A stretch of DNA of 64,000 nucleotides from GCA-002727615 sp964442655. GTDB taxonomy: Bacteria > Pseudomonadota > Alphaproteobacteria > TMED109. The stretch is taken from positions 47,092-111,091 of the forward strand of contig CAYTZM010000005.1 in assembly GCA_964442655.1 (NCBI GenBank), given 5' to 3'. The position numbers were made by a program, and so were the translations under genes. The notes under the pieces are model-generated. The model made no database searches, had not been told where the DNA came from, and worked only from the letters and a program-made list of their open reading frames with translations. Of this stretch, positions 58,012 through 64,000 are shown piece by piece (position 1 is the stretch's first letter; each line of letters opens with the position of its first letter).

Positions 58012-59028
58012 ATGAAAATTTATAAAATTTTAATATTTATATTTCTAGTGTCTATTTCTTTTAATTCTTATGCGGAAACAAAATTAAGAATGGCTAATTG
58101 GCTTCCTCCTTCTCATCCTTGGGTTAAAAATATAATGATTCCATGGATAAATAATGTAAAGGAAGCTACGGAAGGTAGAGTGATTATTGAAATTCTAAAT
58201 GCGCCATTAGGACCTCCGCATGCTCACTTTGATTTTGCCTTAAAAGGCATAGCAGATATTACATACGGAGTTCATAACTATACAGCTGGTCGTTTTATAA
58301 GCACACAACTTGCAGAACTTCCCTTTTTAAGTAATAGCTCAGAGATTTTATCTGTTGCATGGCAAAGAATATATCAAAAAGAACTTTACAGCTTAGATGA
58401 ACACAAAGGGACTCATTTACTAGGTGTTTTTAATCACGGCCCAGGTCAATTATGGCTAAACAATATGTACGAAAATTTAGACGAAATAAAAGGATTAAAA
58501 GTCAGAATTGGTGGGGGCATATCACAAAGTTCTGCAAAAGCATTAAAACTAATCCCACTACAAGCTCCTGTAACTAAAGCATATGAATTATTGTCTGGTG
58601 GCGTTGCAGATGGAATTCAATTACCAACTGAAAGTATTTCATTTTTTAAGCTAGATAGAATTATTAAACAAGGCTTTATAGTTGATGGAGGTTTATATAA
58701 TGTAAGCATGTTTGTTGTTATAAATAAAAGAAAGTGGGACTCACTTGATAAAATTGATCAAGAGGCTATTTCTTCTGTATCAGGAGAAGTACTTGCAAGA
58801 CTAGCAGGAAAAGCTTGGGATGAAGCAGATGAAAAAAGCAAATCATTAGCTATACAAAACGGTGTAAAATTTGTTGAATTATCCCCCAAAGACAAAAACA
58901 ATATAAAAAATATTCTTTCTCCAGTTATTAAACAAACTCTTGCAGATATAAAAAAGAAAAAAAATATTGATGCAAATAAAATTTATTCTTTATTAAAAAA
59001 AGAAATAAATTCCCTTGAAAAAAAATAA
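58012..59028 (+). CDS. dctP: TRAP transporter solute-binding protein DctP
   Basis: A 338-residue periplasmic binding protein with an N-terminal signal peptide (KILIFIFLVSISFNSYA, cleavage near 22). LRMANWLPPSHPWVKNIMIP opens the mature protein, and the ligand-carboxylate Arg is probably the one in LKVRIGGGISQSS. The family usually captures organic acids. It is the first gene of a dctP-dctQ-dctM set 16 bases after the CoA-ligase gene. Confidence 0.93.
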   Translation: MKIYKILIFIFLVSISFNSYAETKLRMANWLPPSHPWVKNIMIPWINNVKEATEGRVIIEILNAPLGPPHAHFDFALKGIADITYGVHNYTAGRFISTQLAELPFLSNSSEILSVAWQRIYQKELYSLDEHKGTHLLGVFNHGPGQLWLNNMYENLDEIKGLKVRIGGGISQSSAKALKLIPLQAPVTKAYELLSGGVADGIQLPTESISFFKLDRIIKQGFIVDGGLYNVSMFVVINKRKWDSLDKIDQEAISSVSGEVLARLAGKAWDEADEKSKSLAIQNGVKFVELSPKDKNNIKNILSPVIKQTLADIKKKKNIDANKIYSLLKKEINSLEKK

Positions 59029-59036
59029 AATAATTA

Positions 59037-59531
59037 ATGTTAAATAATTTAATAAAAAATTTTAATTTTGTATTAACATATTCTTGCATCCTAGCTTTAT
59101 CTGCTCTAGTTACAATAACAGTAATAGATGTTGCTGGAAGGTACCTTTTTAATTTTCCATTAGCAGGAGCTTCAGAAATTACAGAGATACTATTAGCAAT
59201 TATTATTTTTATAGGGTTGCCTTATATAACAAAAGAAGAAGGTCATGTAACGGTATCCATTTTTACCCAAAAATTATCTCTTATACATTCAAAAATTCAT
59301 AGCATAATCATAAATATATTAATCTTTATACTCTTAATATTTATATCTAAAAACCTTCTCTACCATGGATTAAATCTTTATTCATACAACGAAATTACGA
59401 CATATTTAGAAATTCCTAAAGCACCTATAGCTTTCTTAATGGCATTCTTAACTCTTCTTGCTGCTTTTAGCGCTTTATTTAATAGCTATAACTATATTAT
59501 TAAAAAAGTAAAAACTTCGGAAAATAAATAA
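59037..59531 (+). CDS. dctQ: TRAP transporter small permease DctQ
   Basis: A 164-residue membrane protein with four hydrophobic segments, characteristic of the Q subunit. TITVIDVAGRYLFNFPLAGASEITEILLA (in part, VIDVAGRYLFNFPLAG) is the family signature, and EEGHVTVSIF also fits. It begins 8 bases after dctP. Together with DctM it forms the Na+-driven importer. Confidence 0.93.
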   Translation: MLNNLIKNFNFVLTYSCILALSALVTITVIDVAGRYLFNFPLAGASEITEILLAIIIFIGLPYITKEEGHVTVSIFTQKLSLIHSKIHSIIINILIFILLIFISKNLLYHGLNLYSYNEITTYLEIPKAPIAFLMAFLTLLAAFSALFNSYNYIIKKVKTSENK

Positions 59532-59561
59532 TGATTAAAGCAAAAAGAATTGTAAATTGAT

Positions 59562-60860
59562 ATGTTAACTTGGGCTCTAGGTTTAATCTTTTTAATTATT
59601 TGCATTAGCTTAGGAATACCGATAGCTTTTGCAATGATGTCTATAGGATTTTTGGGTTTAACCTATATAATTGGCTTTGAACCATCTTCCGCAATGATAG
59701 GACAAATATTTTTTGATAATGGAATGAATTATACACTTTCAATCTTGCCATTATTTATTCTCATGGGAAATTTTATAGTTAAAGCAGGATTAGCAGAAGA
59801 ATTATATAATGCTTCAAATGCATGGTTGAGACATAAAAAAGGCGGATTGCCAATGGCAACAATAATAGCATGTGGAGGATTTAGTTCTGTATGTGGATCA
59901 TCTTTAGCAACAGCCGCTACCATGGCAAAAATAGCTTTACCTTCTATGAAAAAATACGGATATTCTGATGCACTATCAACAGGTTCTATTGCAGCTGGAG
60001 GAACTTTAGGAATATTAATCCCTCCCTCAATGATTTTAGTTGTGTATGGGATCATAACTAGCCAGGATATAGGAAAACTATTCTTAGCTGGTTTAATTCC
60101 TGGTCTACTTGGTGTGTTAGGCTATATTATAGCTGTAAAAATATCACTCTGGTATACTAAAGATACTTATCAACAACTTCCTCCATTAGAATTAAGAGAA
60201 AAAATTTATTCACTGAAAGGTGTTACAGGTATAATTTTATTATTTATTATAGTAATGGGTGGAATATATACTGGAATATTTACTGCCACCGAAGCTGCAG
60301 GTATTGGAGCTTTTGGATCCTTTATAATAGCTTTAATTAAAAAGAAAATGTCACTTAAGTTTTTAAAAGAAATACTTATAGAAACAACTAAAGTAACTAC
60401 AATGCTATTTTTCCTACTTTTTGGAGCAATAGTCTTTGCTAATTTTATTAATTTAGCAGGTTTACCAAACGATATTAAGACTGCATTATCTTTATTTAAT
60501 TTTAATATCTACACCTTACTAATTTGTATTTTCTTAATATATTTATTTTTAGGAATGATTTTAGAAAGTTTATCAATGATGCTTTTAACCGTTCCTATAT
60601 TTTATCCAATTGTACAAGATATGGGAGGAAATTTAATATGGTTTGGAATCTTAGTAGTAGTAGCCATAGAAATTAGCTTGATTACTCCTCCTATAGGATT
60701 AAACGTATATGTATTAAAAACTATAGTTAAAGATAAAGTTTCTTTAAGTACTATATTTAAAGGAGTAATTCCATTTATTGGAATGGATATAGTTAGATTA
60801 ATAATTTTACTATTATTACCTTTCTTAACATTGTTCCTTCCTAACAGTATTTGGTCTTAA
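59562..60860 (+). CDS. dctM: TRAP transporter large permease DctM
   Basis: A 432-residue membrane protein with about twelve hydrophobic segments. The signatures GIPIAFAMMSIGFLG, GGFSSVCGSSLATAATMAKIALP (in part) and GTLGILIPPSMILVVYGI are typical of DctM, and the second half has TPPIGLNVYVL. It follows dctQ after 30 bases. Its stop is one base from that of the convergent TauE-type gene. Confidence 0.95.
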   Translation: MLTWALGLIFLIICISLGIPIAFAMMSIGFLGLTYIIGFEPSSAMIGQIFFDNGMNYTLSILPLFILMGNFIVKAGLAEELYNASNAWLRHKKGGLPMATIIACGGFSSVCGSSLATAATMAKIALPSMKKYGYSDALSTGSIAAGGTLGILIPPSMILVVYGIITSQDIGKLFLAGLIPGLLGVLGYIIAVKISLWYTKDTYQQLPPLELREKIYSLKGVTGIILLFIIVMGGIYTGIFTATEAAGIGAFGSFIIALIKKKMSLKFLKEILIETTKVTTMLFFLLFGAIVFANFINLAGLPNDIKTALSLFNFNIYTLLICIFLIYLFLGMILESLSMMLLTVPIFYPIVQDMGGNLIWFGILVVVAIEISLITPPIGLNVYVLKTIVKDKVSLSTIFKGVIPFIGMDIVRLIILLLLPFLTLFLPNSIWS

Positions 60861-60861
60861 C

Positions 60862-61599
60862 TTAAAATCTTAAAATTATTAAACAACCTATTACACTAAT
60901 CATAATTAAAAATATTTTTCTAAAAAATTTTTCTTCAAATCTTAATTGAAATTTTCTACCAATATACATTCCCAAAAAAGAGGGTAACACTGCATACGAA
61001 GAATAACATGCTAAATTAAAAGACCATAAGCTAGTTACAGAAAGAGAAAAACCTAAACAAACACTAGCCGTAATTAATACTAGTGCCACTGATTGTAAAA
61101 ATTCCTCCCTACGCATATTTAACGAATATACATACAGCGCAGTTGGAAAAACAAAAGTTCCTGTTGATCCTCCAAAAAACCCCCCTAAAGATCCAGAAAT
61201 AAAACCAACAATCTTTTCATATTTTTTTGGAATAAAATACTGTTTTTTTAAAAATATACTTAATAAGCCATATATAATTAATAAACAACCAAGCAAAATA
61301 GTTAATGCATTACTATATCTTACTAAAATAGAAGATCCTAATAATGAAAAACAAAACATAGTTGTAATTAGAGGCCACATTCTTAAAATTATAGTTGTGA
61401 TTTTTGTTTTACCTAAAGCTTGCCATACATTTGTTAATAAACCAGGCATTACAACTAATGCTACGGCTAATTTTAAACCCATTATCATAGTTAAAAATGA
61501 TAAAGCTACTGCAGGCAATCCAATTCCTGAAAATCCTTTTACAAATCCTGCAAAAATGAAAATTATAGTAATTAATAGCAATACTTCTATATCAAACAT
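60862..61599 (-). CDS. TauE/SafE family sulfite exporter-like membrane protein
   Basis: A 245-residue membrane protein with seven or eight hydrophobic segments. FVKGFSGIGLPAVALSFLTM and the internal GSLGGFFGGSTGTF show the paired glycine-rich motifs of the TauE family. Members export sulfite, sulfoacetate or other small anions, and specificity is unknown. It is divergent from the Gfa-type gene across 63 bases. Confidence 0.9.
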   Translation of the reverse strand: MFDIEVLLLITIIFIFAGFVKGFSGIGLPAVALSFLTMIMGLKLAVALVVMPGLLTNVWQALGKTKITTIILRMWPLITTMFCFSLLGSSILVRYSNALTILLGCLLIIYGLLSIFLKKQYFIPKKYEKIVGFISGSLGGFFGGSTGTFVFPTALYVYSLNMRREEFLQSVALVLITASVCLGFSLSVTSLWSFNLACYSSYAVLPSFLGMYIGRKFQLRFEEKFFRKIFLIMISVIGCLIILRF

Positions 61600-61662
61600 A
61601 GTGTTTTCATATTTTTAATAATTTATATTGCATTATATACCTTTAAGAATTTATTCTGAGAT

Positions 61663-62046
61663 ATGACAAAAAATATTGTAACACATAAAGGTGGATGTCA
61701 CTGTAAAGAAATTCAATTTGAAGCTATTGGAGAAGATAGCATCCAAATATTAAATTGCAATTGTTCAATTTGTTCAATCACGGGTTACAAACATTACATA
61801 ATACCAAAAGACAAATTTAAATTAATAAAAGGTAATAAAAATTTATCTTTATATAAATTTAATACTAATTTAGCCAAACATATGTTTTGTAAAACGTGTG
61901 GCATAAAATCTTTCTATATTCCTCGCTCTCATCCTGATAGCATCAGTATAAATATTAATTGTATATATTCTGATACTATAAAGAATATTAAAATTATAGA
62001 GTTTGATGGAAAAAATTGGGAAAAGAATATAAGTGCTTTAAAATAA
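61663..62046 (+). CDS. GFA (Gfa-like) zinc-binding family protein
   Basis: A 127-residue protein of the glutathione-dependent formaldehyde-activating family. Zinc ligands are Cys12, Cys14, Cys32, Cys34/Cys37 and Cys76-Cys79 (GGCHCK, NCNCSIC, CKTCGI). The family is named for a Paracoccus enzyme joining formaldehyde to glutathione, but most members have no proven activity. It is followed by a second TRAP binding protein gene 18 bases later, so it probably belongs to that unit. Confidence 0.9.
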   Translation: MTKNIVTHKGGCHCKEIQFEAIGEDSIQILNCNCSICSITGYKHYIIPKDKFKLIKGNKNLSLYKFNTNLAKHMFCKTCGIKSFYIPRSHPDSISININCIYSDTIKNIKIIEFDGKNWEKNISALK

Positions 62047-62064
62047 TAATTAGGGAAAACTATC

Positions 62065-63225
62065 ATGAAAAATAATAAAGAAAAAAAATTTTATAAAAGA
62101 AGAGATATTCTTATAGGTGCATCTACTGTTACAGCCATTGGAGTACTAGCAGCATGTAAAGATCAAGAAATTAAAGGAGGAACGCCAGAAAAACCTGAAA
62201 AAGCGTCAAACATCTCTAAAAACATTATACAGTGGCGTATGGCTACTACTTGGCCTAAGAACTTTCCTGGTGTAGGAACTACTGCAGAAAATGTTGCTAA
62301 AGATATTACTAAAGCATCCGGAGGAAGATTAGAAATAAAAGTTTATGGTTCAGGAGAAATAGTTCCTGCATACGAAGTATTTGAAGCAGTCAGACAAAAT
62401 ACAGTAGAGATAGGTCATGGTTGGAGTGGATATTGGATATCAAAACATCCAGGTCTAGCATATCTTGGAGGAATTCCTGGAGGGCTTAGCCCGTCTGAAC
62501 AAAGTTCATGGATATTGCATGGAGGAGGACAAAAATTATGGGAAGATTTATTAGATCCTTTTGGAATTCAACCCTTTCAAGCGGGTATTGTGCAAACAGA
62601 AATGTTTGGATGGTATAAAAATCCTCTTAATTCTTTAGAAGATATTAAAGGTTTAAAGATTAGAATGGCAGGTCTACCTAACGAAGTTCTTAATAGGATG
62701 GGTGCAACTGCTGTAAACATTCCAGGAGGTGAAGTTTTAACCTCTTTTCAATCAGGCGTTGTCGATGCTGTTGAATGGGGAGGACCTTGGATGGACTTAG
62801 CATTTGGTTTTCCTAAAATAGCTAATATTTGCTATGGTCCTGGAATTCATAGCCCTGGTTCAATGAATGAAGTTCTTATTAACAAAGAAGAATACCATAA
62901 ACTCACAGATGATTTAAAAGAAATAATAAAAATAGCAGCTAATAATGCTAATACTCAATCGTATGGAGAATATATTAATCGAAATGCTATTAGTTTTCAA
63001 AAAATGATCAAAGAACACGATGTAAAATTTAAAATACTTCCTATGGATATTATTAAAGAATTTTTAAGAGTAGCAAAAGAAGTAGTAATAGATAATGCAG
63101 AAAAAGATCCTACAGCAATGAAAGTTCACACTCACTATCAAGAGTTTTTAAAAAAAGCAATAGATATAACCAAATATCAAGAACTAGGGTATTTAAACGC
63201 AAGAGAAATGGCTAATAATGGATAA
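62065..63225 (+). CDS. Second TRAP solute-binding protein (TakP-like), Tat/lipoprotein type
   Basis: A 386-residue binding protein with a twin-arginine region (KFYKRRDILIGAS) and a lipobox LAAC with Cys31, so it is probably lipid-anchored after Tat export. The mature part has WRMATTWPKNFPGVGTTAEN, GSGEIVPAYEVFEAV and SGVVDAVEWGGPWMDLAFGF, matching the TakP group for 2-oxo acids. The Arg in LKIRMAGLP is the probable carboxylate ligand. No permease genes are beside it. It overlaps the next gene by 8 bases. Confidence 0.9.
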   Translation: MKNNKEKKFYKRRDILIGASTVTAIGVLAACKDQEIKGGTPEKPEKASNISKNIIQWRMATTWPKNFPGVGTTAENVAKDITKASGGRLEIKVYGSGEIVPAYEVFEAVRQNTVEIGHGWSGYWISKHPGLAYLGGIPGGLSPSEQSSWILHGGGQKLWEDLLDPFGIQPFQAGIVQTEMFGWYKNPLNSLEDIKGLKIRMAGLPNEVLNRMGATAVNIPGGEVLTSFQSGVVDAVEWGGPWMDLAFGFPKIANICYGPGIHSPGSMNEVLINKEEYHKLTDDLKEIIKIAANNANTQSYGEYINRNAISFQKMIKEHDVKFKILPMDIIKEFLRVAKEVVIDNAEKDPTAMKVHTHYQEFLKKAIDITKYQELGYLNAREMANNG

Positions 63226-63898
63226 AAATACGGGAGCTTTCTTAGCCATATGGCATGGTTTAATTAATGAAGAAAAAGCAGAATGGGAAAGATGGCACAC
63301 ATATGAACATATACAAGAAAGAGTGGCAATTCCTGGGTTCTTAGGTGGACGCAGATATATGAATAATAATTATAAGAAACAGAGCTGTTTTACTATTTAT
63401 GAAGGTAAAAATTTAGCTATCTTTCAATCTGCTCCATACCTAGAAAGATTAAATAACCCCACTCCCTGGACAAAAACAAATGCAAAAAGTTTTATTAATT
63501 TTACCAGAGGTGCATGTAAATGTGTTTCTATTTCTGGTCAAAAAAATGGCTATGGAGGGTCAATCATAACAATAAGAGTATTAAAAGATAAAGACTTTAA
63601 ACATGATTTAAAATATTTTGATCAACTTACCTCAAAAATATATAAATTAAATGGAATAATTAGCTCTGCCTTAGGAATATGTCATACAGAAACAACATCT
63701 ACTGAAACTAAAGAACGAAAACTTAGAAAAAGCACTAAAGAAACTTCTCTAGAAGGTGTTCTATTAATTGAGGGATATGATGAACTCATCCTAAGAGAGA
63801 ATAAAACTAAAATTGAAGATATTATTAATTCATCATCAACAAATTTAAAAAGCCAAAAAACTCAATTTTACAGACTATCCTATATACAGAAAAAATAA
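63218..63898 (+). CDS. Dimeric alpha/beta-barrel (ferredoxin-like fold) protein of unknown function
   Basis: A 226-residue protein. The N-terminal half has WERWHTYEHIQERVAIPGFLG and then GRRYM, followed by CFTIYEGKNLAIFQSAPYLERL, a pattern like DUF4286 or EthD-type dimeric barrels, in which a His-Glu pair and the PGF...RRY run are typical. The second half may be a diverged repeat. No catalytic assignment is possible. Start ATG 63218 lies inside the dctP-like gene (8-base overlap), so the two are translationally coupled and probably act on the same compound. Confidence 0.6.
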   Translation: MDKNTGAFLAIWHGLINEEKAEWERWHTYEHIQERVAIPGFLGGRRYMNNNYKKQSCFTIYEGKNLAIFQSAPYLERLNNPTPWTKTNAKSFINFTRGACKCVSISGQKNGYGGSIITIRVLKDKDFKHDLKYFDQLTSKIYKLNGIISSALGICHTETTSTETKERKLRKSTKETSLEGVLLIEGYDELILRENKTKIEDIINSSSTNLKSQKTQFYRLSYIQKK

Positions 63899-63912
63899 AT
63901 AATTACTTATAC

Positions 63913-64000
63913 TTATTCGTCTACAAACTTAGAAGCATGGATAAGCTTTTCTTCAGTCTGTTCTTGCATGAGACTAATTATTAATACAATTGCTATATTA
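63913..64000 (-). CDS. C-terminal end of a gene running off the window, unknown product
   Basis: On the minus strand an open frame enters at the window edge and ends at a TAA (63913-63915). The last 28 residues end in LMQEQTEEKLIHASKFVDE. Too little is present to name a family. It is convergent with the dimeric-barrel gene, 14 bases from its stop, consistent with the short convergent gaps elsewhere. Confidence 0.4.
   Translation of the reverse strand, partial: NIAIVLIISLMQEQTEEKLIHASKFVDE

Overview
This window is a contiguous stretch of an AT-rich (roughly 30 percent GC by eye), tightly packed bacterial chromosome. The GcrA-type cell-cycle regulator at 53553-53906, a PopZ-like C-terminal module beside it, the gene order tuf-trnW-secE-nusG-rplKAJL-rpoBC-rpsLG-fusA-rpsJ-S10-spc-alpha, and the crcB/rluC pair after rplQ all point to an alphaproteobacterium. 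Very short intergenic gaps, low GC, TRAP carboxylate transporters, CaiB/BaiF and acyl-CoA dehydrogenase genes suggest a streamlined marine heterotroph of the SAR11/HIMB59/AEGEAN-169/SAR116 kind. The exact lineage is inference. A run of ten N at 47379-47388 shows that this is a draft or scaffolded assembly.

Layout. (1) 1-31663, nearly all on the minus strand: the translation and transcription supercluster. Reading in the direction of transcription from high to low coordinates: tRNA-Tyr, tRNA-Gly, tuf, tRNA-Trp, secE, nusG, rplK, rplA, an L10-type RNA leader, rplJ, rplL, rpoB, rpoC, a strong promoter, rpsL, rpsG, fusA, rpsJ, rplC-D-W-B, rpsS, rplV, rpsC, rplP, rpmC, rpsQ, rplN-X-E, rpsN, rpsH, rplF-R, rpsE, rpmD, rplO, secY, adk, another strong promoter, rpsM, rpsK, rpoA, rplQ, crcB, and a truncated rluC. 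Both strong promoters have GC-rich inverted repeats centred on the -10 box. Several ribosomal proteins (L3, L5, L10, and shorter tails on L17 and L22) carry Lys/Glu-rich C-terminal tails, two of them built from nearly identical DNA tandem repeats. Five of these genes start with GTG or TTG. (2) 31822-34662: an acyl-CoA dehydrogenase plus CaiB/BaiF CoA-transferase operon and a divergent phage-like PD-(D/E)XK nuclease, lying between tRNA-Tyr and rlmB. (3) 34716-35787: rlmB, tRNA-Thr, tRNA-Leu and a strong hairpin terminator. (4) 35883-48902: housekeeping and scattered metabolic genes (cinA-type, sfsA, map, hspQ, a DsbA-like isomerase, a cyclophilin-like protein, an orphan CoxL-type molybdenum hydroxylase subunit, purEK, pyrD, a HAD phosphatase, a Y-family polymerase, rhomboid, a haem-binding DUF3365 protein). 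(5) 49069-64000: a catabolic region with an aldo/keto reductase, a dienelactone hydrolase, maleylpyruvate isomerase and fumarylpyruvate hydrolase homologues, an M20 amidohydrolase, gcrA and popZ-like genes, then alpha/beta hydrolase, acyl-CoA dehydrogenase, acyl-CoA ligase and TRAP DctPQM, TauE, a Gfa-type zinc protein, a second TRAP binding protein and an overlapping dimeric-barrel protein.

How the parts work together. Region 1 is the growth-rate engine of the cell. The promoters with GC-rich discriminators and the L10 leader are the visible control points. Region 5 reads as an import-and-activate route for an unidentified carboxylic acid: TRAP uptake, CoA ligation, then oxidation by a dehydrogenase-fold enzyme. 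Both acyl-CoA dehydrogenase homologues in the window lack the usual C-terminal catalytic glutamate, so their reactions may not be classical dehydrogenation.

No stretch longer than about 300 bases lacks a gene. The largest gap is 26551-26818, between rplL and rpoB. No CRISPR array, insertion sequence, prophage, rRNA gene or replication origin was seen. I found no convincing wholly new multi-gene system. The most unusual items are the repeat-expanded ribosomal protein tails, the two acyl-CoA dehydrogenases without the usual glutamate, the stand-alone phage-type nuclease, the minimal PopZ-like protein beside gcrA, and the orphan TRAP binding protein translationally coupled to a dimeric-barrel protein.
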